Assembly (NCBI GenBank): GCA_903859705.1 | Contig: CAIONQ010000163.1 | Span: 226,305 to 290,304 of the forward strand | From: an uncultured Chthonomonas sp. | GTDB taxonomy: Bacteria; Armatimonadota; Chthonomonadetes; Chthonomonadales; Chthonomonadaceae | DNA length: 64,000 nucleotides | Direction: 5' to 3' | Shown: positions 45,192 to 54,304 of the stretch, one piece after another | Numbering within the stretch: position 1 is the stretch's first letter | How the letters are laid out: each line of letters opens with the position of its first letter | Notes under the pieces: model-generated | The model's database searches: none | Seen by the model: the letters and a program-made list of their open reading frames with translations, nothing else | Told to the model about the DNA's origin: nothing | Made by a program: the position numbers and the translations under genes

Positions 45192-46258
45192 GGGGAACAC
45201 GCAAGGGCAATGCGCCCACGCTTCAGGATGTAGCTCAAGAAGCCGGAGTTAGCTGTATGGTGGCTTCGGTGGTGCTTAATGGCGCTAAATCTACCACGCG
45301 TGTTTCCGAAGCCACACGCTCCAGGATCATAGAAGCAGGCATCCGGCTGAAATACCGGCGAAACGCTGCCGCGCTCGGCCTATGCCGCCGCAAAATGAAT
45401 GCAATTGGTGTTGTTGCCCCGTTTGATGGGGGCGAACTTAACCTTTATGTGTTAGAGCTTCTGAATGGGATTTTGGAAGCTACCGCAGAGAGCGGGCAAA
45501 ATGCCACAGTGCTTGGGTTGCGAAACTGGCAGGAAGACGGTACGCGCCTGCTTGACTTTTGCGATGGACGCATTGATGCTCTTGTTATGATTGCGCCTCA
45601 GATAAACCCGGATTTGGCAGAACAGCTTCCCGAGTATCTGCCGTGTGTAACCATCAATGGCAGTTGCTACATACCTGGTGCACACGGAATAAACGTGGAC
45701 AACCGGCAGGGCGCGCGCATTGCGGTTCAGCATTTGATCGAGCTGGGCCATAGAGACATATTGCTTTTGAGCGGTGGTGAAACTGTTCCAGATTCCATTG
45801 ATAGAACCAGAGGGTACCTGGAAGCCATAAGCCTGGCATCTGGAACTGGAGTGGTACCCCGCATTTTACATGGCGGGTTTTCAATTGCAAGTGGCCGCCG
45901 CCTTATGAAACAGGTGCTTGATGAATCTCAGGAATTGCCTACGGCAGTATTCTGTGCCAGTGATGCCATTGCCGTGGGTTGCATAGAGGTGCTTCAGGAA
46001 CACGGGATTTTGTTGCCGAATCAGGTATCGGTTGTAGGCTTTGACGATACGATAGCGGCACGCATTACTACGCCTGCACTCACCACCATTCGCCAGCCAT
46101 TTCGGGCAATGGGGCAACGCGCTGTGAATCTGGCACTGGAGTTGCTGGATAACGAAGAGCCAGATGTTCCTGAGGCAGGTGCATTGCCAGCAGCCATTGA
46201 GCTGTTTGAGGCAGGGCTGGTGGTGCGCGCCTCCACAGGGGCATTGAGCAGAGATTAA
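45188..46258 (+). CDS. LacI-family transcriptional regulator
   Basis: 356 residues from a TTG overlapping the previous stop by four bases. The N-terminal helix-turn-helix is TLQDVAQEAGVSCMVASVVLNGAKSTTRVSEATRSRI-like at about 11-45, with the hinge helix after it. The periplasmic-binding-protein-like sensor domain follows (GVNVDNRQGARIAVQHLIELGHRDI-type block near 175-200, then GFDDTIAARITTPALTTIRQP near 280-300). Members bind sugars or nucleosides. The target is unknown; no sugar transporter is adjacent. It overlaps the convergent reductase gene by 4 bases at its stop. Confidence 0.9.
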   Translation: MRGTRKGNAPTLQDVAQEAGVSCMVASVVLNGAKSTTRVSEATRSRIIEAGIRLKYRRNAAALGLCRRKMNAIGVVAPFDGGELNLYVLELLNGILEATAESGQNATVLGLRNWQEDGTRLLDFCDGRIDALVMIAPQINPDLAEQLPEYLPCVTINGSCYIPGAHGINVDNRQGARIAVQHLIELGHRDILLLSGGETVPDSIDRTRGYLEAISLASGTGVVPRILHGGFSIASGRRLMKQVLDESQELPTAVFCASDAIAVGCIEVLQEHGILLPNQVSVVGFDDTIAARITTPALTTIRQPFRAMGQRAVNLALELLDNEEPDVPEAGALPAAIELFEAGLVVRASTGALSRD

Positions 46259-46818
46259 ATCTGCCAGTCTCCCTCATACTGTTTCGCAAACAGCAAAGCG
46301 CATTCGCTTGTAAGGCGCTGACAAGCAGTATCCAATTTCGTTGCCAGTCGATCTTCCAACTCCGCAGTGCCCCCATGGCTAATGCAAACGTCGTTTTCTG
46401 CAGCAAACACGCCGGGCAGCACAATATCTGCACTCAGAGCTGATAGTATTGGGCGCAAGCCGTACTCAAGAACCAGGCGGCAGCCCGGGGCACCGACAAC
46501 TACCGGCAAAACAAACTTCCCAGCAAAGATATCTGCGGGTAATAGATCAAGGTAGCACTTCACAATGCCACCACACGCCGCTTTGACAACCGGCGCAACA
46601 ATCACCACTCCCTGGGCCTGTTCCAGCAATGCAACAGACGAAAGTACCCCATGGTTATCTGCTTCTTGCTGCATAAGTGCTGTAGCTGGAAGCTGGCGTA
46701 CTACCGTGGCCGAAAGCGTAACTCCGCTTCGGCGAAGTTGCCTGCCGATGTAATCCTCAACAGCTGCGGCTGAAGAGTAGGCAGATGGGCTCCCTGAAAT
46801 GATGTGAATGTAGCTCAT
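46255..46818 (-). CDS. NADPH-dependent FMN reductase, SsuE-like
   Basis: 187 residues. Flavodoxin-like fold: IHIISGSPSAYSS at the N terminus (flavin phosphate loop), then VIVAPVVKAACGGIVKCYLDLLP, the family's characteristic block near residues 75-95. It reduces FMN for a monooxygenase or quinone substrate. No alkanesulfonate genes (ssuABCD) are present here, so the assignment is to the flavin-reductase family only, not to sulfur assimilation. Confidence 0.85.
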   Translation of the reverse strand: MSYIHIISGSPSAYSSAAAVEDYIGRQLRRSGVTLSATVVRQLPATALMQQEADNHGVLSSVALLEQAQGVVIVAPVVKAACGGIVKCYLDLLPADIFAGKFVLPVVVGAPGCRLVLEYGLRPILSALSADIVLPGVFAAENDVCISHGGTAELEDRLATKLDTACQRLTSECALLFAKQYEGDWQI

Positions 46819-47015
46819 TGTAAACGGATCCTGTGTGAAAGCACGTGCCGTGAGGGTGACTCACCGCATGTGCGAACCTATATTTTACTAATCAGATCGA
46901 TTTTGTATAGTATTCCCTTTTCGCCCGGTTATGTCAAGAGGCAGTGGGTGTGTGCCATACAATAGCATGCTTGTGCTAAATGCATCTGTTCTGCAGAATC
47001 GGAGCGGGGTAGTTC

Positions 47016-47044
47016 TTGCTATTGAGAGGCAGATAAGGTACACT
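47016..47044 (+). promoter_or_regulatory. Promoter of the rpsB cluster
   Basis: TTGCTA (47016-47021), 17 bases, then TACACT (47039-47044). The -10 hexamer is identical to that of the str operon promoter at 60146-60151. A leader of about 195 bases follows. Confidence 0.65.
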
Positions 47045-47198
47045 TACCCGGTTTGTGTCGGAATATGTGAGGCCTATGCCACATACGCTTCCGGCTAAAC
47101 CAGCGCACTAACCACGCACTGATGGCAGGCAGGCCGAGGGTGGAGGGATATTTCCCTCGCTGGCCACAAAGTGCTTGAATGCTGCCGTCAGGAGGAGG

Positions 47199-47219
47199 CG
47201 AAACGGAGATACCGTTTCG
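47199..47219 (+). promoter_or_regulatory. Hairpin in the rpsB leader
   Basis: CGAAACGG (47199-47206) and CCGTTTCG (47212-47219) form a perfect 8-bp stem with a five-base loop, 25 bases before the start codon. It may be an autoregulatory binding site for S2, as found upstream of rpsB in other phyla, but no consensus can be matched here. Confidence 0.4.
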
Positions 47220-47244
47220 GCCCGAAAACCCGGAGGATAACGAT

Positions 47245-48141
47245 TTGGCATCGCTTTCGATGAAAGAACTTCTGGAAGCAGGAGTTCACTTTGGACATCA
47301 GACCCGCCGCTGGAACCCGAAGATGAAGCGCTACATTTATGGCGCACGCAACGGGATCTACATTGTGGATCTGCATCAGACACTTAAACTTTTTGATGAC
47401 GCACAGCGCTTCGTTCAGGAAATTGTTCAGGGCGGCGGAACCGTACTTTTCGTAGGTACGAAGAAGCAGGCTCAGGACGCTATCTCTGAAGCCGCGCAGC
47501 GTTGCCGACAGTACCATGTGAACTCTCGCTGGCTGGGCGGCATGCTCACCAACTTCCGCACAATACGTGATCGCATCAAGCGCCTCGCTGAGCTGAACAC
47601 AATGGAAGAGAACGGAACGCTCGCTCGCCTTACCAAGAAGGAAGCTCTGCTTCTTCTTGAAGAGCGCGATAAGCTGGAGCGCTACCTGGGCGGCATCAAA
47701 GAAATGCCCCGCCTTCCTGACTGCCTTGTGGTAGTTGACTGTAAGAAAGAACACATTGCCATTGCAGAGGCACGCCGCCTCGAAATCCCGATTGTTGCAT
47801 TGGTTGATACCAACTGTGACCCGGATGAGGTGGACTATGTAATTCCGGGCAATGATGACGCCATCCGCGCAATCAAGCTCATTACGGGCAAGTTGGCGGA
47901 TGCTATCGCCGAAATCAAGCAGGCTGAATGGGATGCCGAAGAGGCCCTACGCAACCCGCAGATAGAGGAAGAGCTGATTGAAGCCGCTGAAAAGCCGGAT
48001 GTAGATAGCGTTATCATCGCGGAAGTGCCTGTTGCTCCGATCGAAGCCAGCGACTTTGTTGCTACTCCGGGCGTAGAGGACGAGTACTCTCAGATGGCCG
48101 TTACCGCAGACGAGCCCGCAGCAGAGGTGCCCGCCGAATAG
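47245..48141 (+). CDS. rpsB: 30S ribosomal protein S2
   Basis: 298 residues from a TTG at 47245, eight bases after GGAGG; this gives [19 protein letters not shown], the standard S2 N terminus. A frame open upstream to 47179 crosses the leader hairpin and is not used. The core covers [16 protein letters not shown] and [12 protein letters not shown] blocks, here [12 protein letters not shown] and [14 protein letters not shown]. The C-terminal 55 residues are an acidic extension beyond the usual 240-250. It leads the rpsB-tsf-pyrH-frr cluster. Confidence 0.97.
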   Translation: MASLSMKELLEAGVHFGHQTRRWNPKMKRYIYGARNGIYIVDLHQTLKLFDDAQRFVQEIVQGGGTVLFVGTKKQAQDAISEAAQRCRQYHVNSRWLGGMLTNFRTIRDRIKRLAELNTMEENGTLARLTKKEALLLLEERDKLERYLGGIKEMPRLPDCLVVVDCKKEHIAIAEARRLEIPIVALVDTNCDPDEVDYVIPGNDDAIRAIKLITGKLADAIAEIKQAEWDAEEALRNPQIEEELIEAAEKPDVDSVIIAEVPVAPIEASDFVATPGVEDEYSQMAVTADEPAAEVPAE

Positions 48142-48330
48142 TATTGCAGAGCCAGTGCGGTGGGCTTCTGCTCGCCGCACTGCTGCTCTTAGCATAAGAC
48201 GTGCCCACTGTTCTGGGCACTGTGTAGTTTATCCGGCAGCTTACAGAAGGCGGCTCTGTTCGAAGAGATTCGAATGAGTCGCCGTGTTGCTGTAAGCACC
48301 GGGGTGAAAATGAAGAAAGTGAGAACCGAG

Positions 48331-49245
48331 ATGCCAGAGATTACCGCGGCGATGGTTATGGGGCTGCGCGAAAAAACCGGCGCAGCAATGATGTTGTGCA
48401 AAGAAGCTCTGAAAGCTACGGACGGTGATGCCGATGAGGCAACTGTATACATCCGCAAGAAGATGGGCGGCAAAATCGCCGGCGCAACCGATCGCAATGC
48501 CTCCGAAGGTGTAATTGCAGTGGTTGTTGTAGATAGCAAAGATGCAGCCATTGTTGAGCTTAACTCTGAAACTGACTTTGTTGCACGCAGCGAAGACTTT
48601 AAGAGCCTTGCCCGCGAACTCGCCGATCATGTTGCACGCACTAAGGTAGCAACCCTTGAGGGCGTTCTCGCTGGGGAGTCGCTGGCTGAAGTTGGCAAAA
48701 CAGTTCAGGCTCGCCTGGAAGATGTTTACACCAAGCTTCGCGAGAAGATCGTTTTCAAGCGGTTCGAGCTTATTGCTTCTGATAGCCTGGGCGTGCTGGC
48801 CGGTTACGTTCACGTGCCTGCTAACGACAAGATTGGTGTACTGGTTGAGCTAGAGGCCGCGAGCGCCGAAGCCGCTGCAAGCGAAGCCGCCGCTGCCTTC
48901 GGTAAAGAGTTGGCTATGCAGATCGCCGCATCCAAGCCGCGCTTTGCAACCCGTGAGGAAGTGCCCGCGAAAGTGTTGGAGCAGGAGCGCGATATCGCAG
49001 CTACCACCGCACGCGCTGACGGCAAGCCAGACGCAGCCATCGAAAAAATCGTTGAGGGCCGCGTTCGCAAGTTCTATGAGGAAACAGTTCTGCTGGACCA
49101 GCCGTGGCTCCGCGAACCCAAGAAGAGCGTTGCTACCATCCTTAAAGAGAACGGCGTTAGCCTGCGCAAGTACGTGCGCTACACCGTTGGTGATCAGGTT
49201 GCCGGCGTAGAAACATCGGGCGCCATTAAGGAGACCGCTGAGTAA
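48331..49245 (+). CDS. tsf: Elongation factor Ts
   Basis: 304 residues from the ATG at 48331, giving MPEITAAMVMGLREKTGAAMM, the canonical EF-Ts start. An ATG at 48310 is closer to the possible site GGGGTG, so a seven-residue longer form is possible. EF-Ts recycles EF-Tu-GDP. The UBA-like domain, the TDFVAR motif (SETDFVARS) and the two dimerisation domains are present, including the HV.ANDKIGVLVEL block. Its stop overlaps the pyrH ATG by one base (TAATG). Confidence 0.95.
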   Translation: MPEITAAMVMGLREKTGAAMMLCKEALKATDGDADEATVYIRKKMGGKIAGATDRNASEGVIAVVVVDSKDAAIVELNSETDFVARSEDFKSLARELADHVARTKVATLEGVLAGESLAEVGKTVQARLEDVYTKLREKIVFKRFELIASDSLGVLAGYVHVPANDKIGVLVELEAASAEAAASEAAAAFGKELAMQIAASKPRFATREEVPAKVLEQERDIAATTARADGKPDAAIEKIVEGRVRKFYEETVLLDQPWLREPKKSVATILKENGVSLRKYVRYTVGDQVAGVETSGAIKETAE

Positions 49246-50102
49246 TGTCCACCGGGGATGTAGATCCTTCGGCGGGTGGTGTGACCGGGGCGGCGGAGCA
49301 AAATAGCTCCCCCGCCCTCTCAGCATCCCAGGAAACCGCCGGACAGAAGCATGGACTCCGCTGGAGACGGGTGCTTCTTAAGCTTTCTGGCGAGGCTTTC
49401 GCCGCAGATCCCGATAGCCCGGAGCCTCCTCCTGGTTCGGAGCCCCGCGTAGGCCTTAACTACGCCACCATTCGATCAATTGCCTCGGAAGTTGCCGCAG
49501 CGCAGCGGATCGGCGTTGAAGTAGCTGTAGTTGTTGGTGCAGGCAATATCGTTCGAGGTGAGCGTGCAGCAGGTGCTGGCATGGAGCGCGCCGCCGCTGA
49601 CTACATGGGCATGCTGGGTACGGTTATCAATGCGATGGCGCTGCAGGATGCACTTGAGAAGCAAGGTGTGCAAACCCGCGTAATGAGCGCTATCTCTATG
49701 TCTGAAGTGGCAGAGCCGTTTATCCGCAGGCGGGCTATTCGCCACCTCGAAAAAGGCCGCGTAGTGGTACTTGCTGCAGGCACTGGCAACCCTTTCTTTA
49801 CAACGGATACAGCCGCCGCACTCAGGGCGAACGAAATCCGCGCCGATGCCGTATTAAAAGCAACGAACGTTGACGGCATCTACAACAAAGATCCGCGTAA
49901 ATTCACCGATGCAGTTCGCCATACCCATGTAACGTACGATGAGTGCATCATGAACAATCTGCGAGTAATGGATCAAACTGCGTTTACCTTCTGCCGCGAA
50001 TACGATATCCCAATTGTGGTTTTCGATATCGCCCGCGAAGGAAATATCCGCAGAGTGGTTGCCGGTGAAGATATCGGTACTCTGGTTAGCAAAGGCGCCT
50101 GA
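49245..50102 (+). CDS. pyrH: UMP kinase
   Basis: 285 residues, about 45 longer than usual. The extension is N-terminal: some 35 polar residues (Ser/Gly/Ala/Glu-rich) precede RWRRVLLKLSGEAFA, where the amino-acid-kinase fold begins. Later blocks VVVGAGNIVRG, DYMGMLGTVINAMALQDAL, NPFFTTDTAAALRA and ATNVDGIY.KDP identify UMP kinase, which converts UMP to UDP. The ATG overlaps the tsf stop, which fixes the start. A short insertion (DSPEPPPGSEPR) follows the first strand. Confidence 0.95.
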   Translation: MSTGDVDPSAGGVTGAAEQNSSPALSASQETAGQKHGLRWRRVLLKLSGEAFAADPDSPEPPPGSEPRVGLNYATIRSIASEVAAAQRIGVEVAVVVGAGNIVRGERAAGAGMERAAADYMGMLGTVINAMALQDALEKQGVQTRVMSAISMSEVAEPFIRRRAIRHLEKGRVVVLAAGTGNPFFTTDTAAALRANEIRADAVLKATNVDGIYNKDPRKFTDAVRHTHVTYDECIMNNLRVMDQTAFTFCREYDIPIVVFDIAREGNIRRVVAGEDIGTLVSKGA

Positions 50103-50133
50103 GAGGCTTTCGCCTCCCGCCTTTCCCCATAAT

Positions 50134-50172
50134 GGCTGTTCGCTACTGCAGCAGTTGCGCGGGCGAACAGCC
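50134..50172 (+). other. Hairpin between pyrH and frr
   Basis: GGCTGTTCGC (50134-50143) pairs perfectly with GCGAACAGCC (50163-50172) over a 19-base loop. No T run follows. It may be an mRNA-processing or stability element inside the operon. Confidence 0.45.
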
Positions 50173-50198
50173 ACCCTCATCCGAAGGAGGACCCTTTT

Positions 50199-50762
50199 AT
50201 GATTCCCGATCTGCTAAAAGACGCCGAAGAAAAGATGCGCAAGGCCGTGGATGCTACTCGCCACGAGTTTAGCCTGGTACGCACCGGCCGCGCTAACCCG
50301 GAAATTCTGGAGCACGTGCGCGTAGACATGTATGGTACATCGCTCAAACTTAACGAAATCGCTGCCATTAGCGTCCCCGAACCGCGCCAACTGCTGATTA
50401 CCCCTTTTGATCGTAATGCATTGGCGCATATAGAAAAGGGGATCATGAAATCAGATGTTGGCATTACGCCTAACAACGATGGTAACGGAATCCGCCTTAA
50501 CATCCCTCAGTTAAATGAAGAGCGACGAAAAGAGCTGATCAAGCAGGTGCACGGTAAATCCGAACACGGCCGCGTTTCGGTACGAACCGTACGCCAGGAT
50601 GCTATGAAGCAGCTGCAGGCAATGCGCAAAGACAAAGAGAACCCGATCTCTGAGAACGATGAAAAGAGAGCTCAAGAGCAGGTTCAGAAGCTGGTGGATA
50701 AGTATATCGCTGAGATAGACGTACTCACCAAAACCAAAGAAGTTGAGATGCTGGAAGTCTGA
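50199..50762 (+). CDS. frr: Ribosome recycling factor
   Basis: 187 residues, normal length. RRF works with EF-G to split post-termination ribosomes. Signature blocks are RTGRANPEILEHV (about 25-37), the LNEIAAISVPEPRQLLI region and LTEERRKEL-like LNEERRKELIKQ with VSVRTVRQDAM. AAGGAGG lies eight to nine bases before the ATG. It sits between pyrH and uppS, as is common. Confidence 0.97.
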   Translation: MIPDLLKDAEEKMRKAVDATRHEFSLVRTGRANPEILEHVRVDMYGTSLKLNEIAAISVPEPRQLLITPFDRNALAHIEKGIMKSDVGITPNNDGNGIRLNIPQLNEERRKELIKQVHGKSEHGRVSVRTVRQDAMKQLQAMRKDKENPISENDEKRAQEQVQKLVDKYIAEIDVLTKTKEVEMLEV

Positions 50763-50767
50763 GATAG

Positions 50768-51517
50768 ATGGGTATCAGCGAAGTTACGATTCCGGAACAT
50801 GATCTGGACCCGGCCAGGATTCCCACGCACGTTGCCATCATTATGGATGGCAACGGGCGCTGGGCACGTGCGCACGGTCACGACCGTTCGTTTGGACATG
50901 CTCAGGGCTACCACACTCTGAAAGAAATCGTCTTCGCTGCAGATGCTCTAGGCATCAAATGCCTTACGGTTTACGGCTTTTCATCAGAGAACTGGCGCCG
51001 CCCACAGGAAGAAGTGGGGGGGCTTATGGGCCTGATGGCTTATGCTATGCAGGCCGAAATAGATGAACTGGTAGAACGTGGAATACGGGTGCGTGTATCC
51101 GGCAGGTTGGATGCACTTCCTAAAGATCTGCAGCAAGTATTTGCCGATGCAATGCGCCGTACCGATTCCTTTACGCGCATCACCTTTAATCTGGCTATTA
51201 ACTACGGCGGCCGTGCCGAAGTAGTGGATGCAGTTAAACAGGTGGCTGCCCGCGTAAAGAGCGGAGAGCTTAACATTGAGGATATCGATGAGCAGCAAAT
51301 CTCAGATTGTATGTACAATCCGGGTATGCCTGATCCAGACCTGTTGATTCGAACTGCAGGTGAAATGAGGCTCTCCAATTTCCTCCTGTGGGAAACTGCG
51401 TACAGTGAGATCTATGTAACGCAGGTTTGTTGGCCCGATTTCCGCACAGATCAGTTGATCCTTGCCATTCAGGATTACCAGAAGCGGGTTAGAAGATTTG
51501 GAGCAGTAGTTGAGTAG
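50768..51517 (+). CDS. uppS: Undecaprenyl diphosphate synthase (cis-prenyltransferase)
   Basis: 249 residues. It elongates farnesyl diphosphate to the C55 lipid carrier for peptidoglycan and surface polysaccharides. Conserved blocks: HVAIIMDGNGRWA (first Asp binds magnesium), VYGFSSENWRRP, NYGGRAEVVDA and DLLIRTAGEMRLSNFLLWE. It begins six bases after frr. The dxr start overlaps its end by eight bases, so the cdsA gene that normally lies between uppS and dxr is missing from this cluster. Confidence 0.97.
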   Translation: MGISEVTIPEHDLDPARIPTHVAIIMDGNGRWARAHGHDRSFGHAQGYHTLKEIVFAADALGIKCLTVYGFSSENWRRPQEEVGGLMGLMAYAMQAEIDELVERGIRVRVSGRLDALPKDLQQVFADAMRRTDSFTRITFNLAINYGGRAEVVDAVKQVAARVKSGELNIEDIDEQQISDCMYNPGMPDPDLLIRTAGEMRLSNFLLWETAYSEIYVTQVCWPDFRTDQLILAIQDYQKRVRRFGAVVE

Positions 51518-52676
51518 TGCAGCCCCCCTCGGTGCCGTGCGCCGAATTGTTATTCTTGGGTCTACAGGCTCCATTGGCACGCAAGCTCTCGATATAGTGC
51601 GGCGCCTTCCTGGCCGATTTGAAGTAGTTGGCCTGGCTGCCAATGGAAACGCCGATCTGCTTGCGGAACAAGCCGAAGAGTTTGGCGTTCCAACGGTATG
51701 TGTTGGCAGTGAAGTTGGCCGCACTAAGCTGATTGATAGATTTGGTGGTACGCGCAAGGTTCTACTTGGTGTGGATGGCATGTGTGAACTCAGCACATTG
51801 CCTGATGTTGATCTGGTAGTTGTATCCGTATCCGGAGCTATCGGAATTAAACCCACACATGCTGCGATAAGTGCCGGCAAGCACATTGCCCTCGCCAGCA
51901 AAGAGGTGTTGGTGGCGGCAGGCGGCCCCACCATGGCGCTTGCTCGCGAAAAGGGTGTGGTGCTCTATCCAATTGATAGCGAACATTCTGCAATTTTTCA
52001 GTGCCTTCAAGGGGCTCCAGATAACAGTGTAGAAAAAATCTTGCTTACGGCCAGCGGTGGCCCTTTCCGCCGCATGCCCGCTGGTGATATGGCAGCCATA
52101 ACGCCAGCACAGGCACTGAAGCATCCTATATGGTCGATGGGTGGGCTCGTAACCATAAACTCAGCGACGCTGATGAATAAAGCCCTCGAAACCATCGAGG
52201 CGCGCTGGCTGTTTGATGTGCCCATAGAGGATGTAGAAGTGGTGGTGCATCCACAATCAATAGTGCACAGCATGGTGCGGTATCGCGATGGATCTACAAT
52301 AGCGCAGCTTGGTTTGCCCGATATGCGCCTTGCAATTCAGTATGCTCTTATCTATCCAGACCGGGTAGATAGTGGCTTGCCCCGTATGGGGCTTGCTGAC
52401 TTTGCTAACCTAACCTTTGAAGCACCGGATGAATCGCGCTTCCCGGCGTTGCGTATTGCGCGCGAGGCGGTAGCCGCAGGCGGAACAATGCCTGCCGTTA
52501 TGAACGCCGCAAACGAAACAGCCGTGGGGATGTTCCTTCAAGAGAAGATTTCTTATTTGGGGATGATGCACGTAGTAGAGGCCACTATGGCCGCCCACAC
52601 TCCGGCCGAACCCACGTTCGAATGCATTCTGGACGCCGATGCCTGGGCGCGCCAGAAAGCGATCGAACTTTCCTGA
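51510..52676 (+). CDS. dxr: 1-deoxy-D-xylulose 5-phosphate reductoisomerase
   Basis: 388 residues from a TTG overlapping the uppS stop. It catalyses the second step of the MEP isoprenoid pathway with NADPH. Blocks: ILGSTGSIGTQALDIV, ALASKEVLVAAG, PIDSEHSAIFQC with metal-binding Asp and Glu, TASGGPFR, HPIWSMGG, and the HPQSIVHSMV segment. It supplies precursors for uppS upstream. Confidence 0.96.
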   Translation: MSSAAPLGAVRRIVILGSTGSIGTQALDIVRRLPGRFEVVGLAANGNADLLAEQAEEFGVPTVCVGSEVGRTKLIDRFGGTRKVLLGVDGMCELSTLPDVDLVVVSVSGAIGIKPTHAAISAGKHIALASKEVLVAAGGPTMALAREKGVVLYPIDSEHSAIFQCLQGAPDNSVEKILLTASGGPFRRMPAGDMAAITPAQALKHPIWSMGGLVTINSATLMNKALETIEARWLFDVPIEDVEVVVHPQSIVHSMVRYRDGSTIAQLGLPDMRLAIQYALIYPDRVDSGLPRMGLADFANLTFEAPDESRFPALRIAREAVAAGGTMPAVMNAANETAVGMFLQEKISYLGMMHVVEATMAAHTPAEPTFECILDADAWARQKAIELS

Positions 52677-52705
52677 GAGCCGTATAGACGCGGAGATCAG
52701 AAAGT

Positions 52706-54115
52706 ATGCAGTTGCACAACCTGGCCGAAATTCTAAAATCTGCCTGTTATTTTATCGGAGTGTTAAGCGTGCTTGTTATTGCCCACGAATGGGGGCATTA
52801 CATAGCAGCCAAGCTCTGTAAAATGCGGGTGGAAGATTTCTCACTGTTCTTTGGACCCAAGCTAATTACGCTTGGTAAGCGCAACGGTACCGAATACAAC
52901 ATTCGTACTGTGCCCCTTGGCGGGTTTGTTAAAGTTACTGGCATGGAGCCCGAGGACGCTTACCCGGCCTCTGCAAGCTCTGTGCCGGATAGCTGGGCAG
53001 ATCTAAAAGCACGCTTCGGCAAACAGCTCGCTGGCCTGGAAGCAGACACAGTGAAAGATCTTGACTACAGTCAGATTTCAGAACGAATTCTGTCTTCGGT
53101 ATCTGGTTCTGTTGGCGAAGATGGGAGGCTCTCCGCATTTGGAAAAGGCGAGTTAGAAGCGCTCCAGATTGCAACAGGTACGAACACCGTTGAGCATGCC
53201 TATATTGAGGCAATCCTCAAGGGAGCCGGAAACGTTAAAATACCGGATCCAGATGGTTACAACCAGAAGCCATTGCACCAACGTGCATCGGTAATCTTTG
53301 CCGGCCCGTTAGTTAGCTTGCTGTTTGGGTACTTGATTTTCTGCGTGATGGGATTCACCACTGGCTTGCCAGATGAGCATGATAGGCACCTGGCTGTAGG
53401 CTTTGTTGCAGAAGGCAAGCCTGCCGAAAAAGCAGGGCTTAAGGCCGGGGATTACGTGCTGAGTGTGAATGGCACGCCAACAGACCTCATGCATTCTCTA
53501 GCCGCCATACGGCGCAGTGTAAGCCCTGTCGATCATAAAACCCCGTTGCCATTAACGCTGGAAGTTGTGCGCGAAGGGCAAACGAAGACGTTTACTCTTA
53601 CACCCAATGCTGAAACGGATTACCTTGTGCAGCCAGATGGCGAACCCATTAAAGGCAAGGATGGTAAGCCAATAACCGGCACTGTAGGCATGATTGGTAT
53701 TGGAATAGATCAGGTTTGGAGAAGGTACAGCATCGGTGGCTCAGTCGCGCGTGGAACCGAGCTTATTAAGCTTGAGGTTACAGGCACTCTCTCCAACATC
53801 TTCAGCCGCAACGTAAAGAACAATGTTGGCGGAATCATCAGCATTGGCCGGGTAATCAACCAGAACAGGCAACAGGGCACTAACCATGTTCTGTTTACTG
53901 CAGCTTTGCTCAGTATTAGCCTCGGTATTCTCAACTTATTCCCAATCCCAGTGTTGGATGGTGGGCATCTACTGCTGCTATCAATAGAGTTTATCCGCCG
54001 CCGTCGCTTATCTGCAACGGAGGTATATGGAGCTCAAATGGTGGGAATATGCATTATTGGCGTGCTGTTTGTGCTGGTAATGTACAACGATATTATGCGG
54101 ATGGTGAAACACTAA
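52706..54115 (+). CDS. rseP: Site-2 intramembrane zinc metalloprotease (RseP type)
   Basis: 469 residues. Active site HEWGH at 27-31 in the first membrane segment, and the third zinc ligand in the PVLDGGHLL segment near 415. A PDZ domain lies about 225-330 (AEKAGLKAGDYVLSVNG). Between the conserved VPLGGFVKVTGME block and the second membrane segment (QRASVIFAGPLVSLL) there are about 100 extra residues without recognised domain. RseP clips membrane-bound anti-sigma factors or leftover signal peptides. The gene is last in the cluster, followed by a strong terminator. Confidence 0.93.
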   Translation: MQLHNLAEILKSACYFIGVLSVLVIAHEWGHYIAAKLCKMRVEDFSLFFGPKLITLGKRNGTEYNIRTVPLGGFVKVTGMEPEDAYPASASSVPDSWADLKARFGKQLAGLEADTVKDLDYSQISERILSSVSGSVGEDGRLSAFGKGELEALQIATGTNTVEHAYIEAILKGAGNVKIPDPDGYNQKPLHQRASVIFAGPLVSLLFGYLIFCVMGFTTGLPDEHDRHLAVGFVAEGKPAEKAGLKAGDYVLSVNGTPTDLMHSLAAIRRSVSPVDHKTPLPLTLEVVREGQTKTFTLTPNAETDYLVQPDGEPIKGKDGKPITGTVGMIGIGIDQVWRRYSIGGSVARGTELIKLEVTGTLSNIFSRNVKNNVGGIISIGRVINQNRQQGTNHVLFTAALLSISLGILNLFPIPVLDGGHLLLLSIEFIRRRRLSATEVYGAQMVGICIIGVLFVLVMYNDIMRMVKH

Positions 54116-54137
54116 AGCATCACAATAATCTGGCTTA

Positions 54138-54185
54138 AAACGGGGCTACCGTATCTGTTAAGATACTGTAGCCCCGTTTATATTC
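54138..54185. terminator. Bidirectional terminator after rseP
   Basis: AAACGGGGCTAC (54138-54149) pairs with GTAGCCCCGTTT (54168-54179), with an inner GTATCT/AGATAC stem and a GTTA loop. T-rich sequence lies on both sides (TTTATATT right; TTTTAAGCC leftwards). Confidence 0.85.
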
Positions 54186-54304
54186 AGTGGTTAGTGCCGG
54201 GTAAATATATTGGGCGCCTCCGCGCAAGCCGTATCCGGCCATTGCGAAGGCACCCGTGAACGGGGAGACTGTTCGGGTATAAGACGGATGCAGCGAAACT
54301 CTGG

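Larger units (their letters stand above)
46819..47244. other. Intergenic region with the rpsB promoter and leader
   Basis: About 425 bases between the leftward SsuE-like gene and rpsB. It carries a promoter (47016-47044), a transcribed leader of about 195 bases, a perfect hairpin at 47199-47219, and a GGAGG ribosome-binding site. No RNA gene is seen. The left half holds the unidentified promoter of the reductase gene. Confidence 0.6.
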
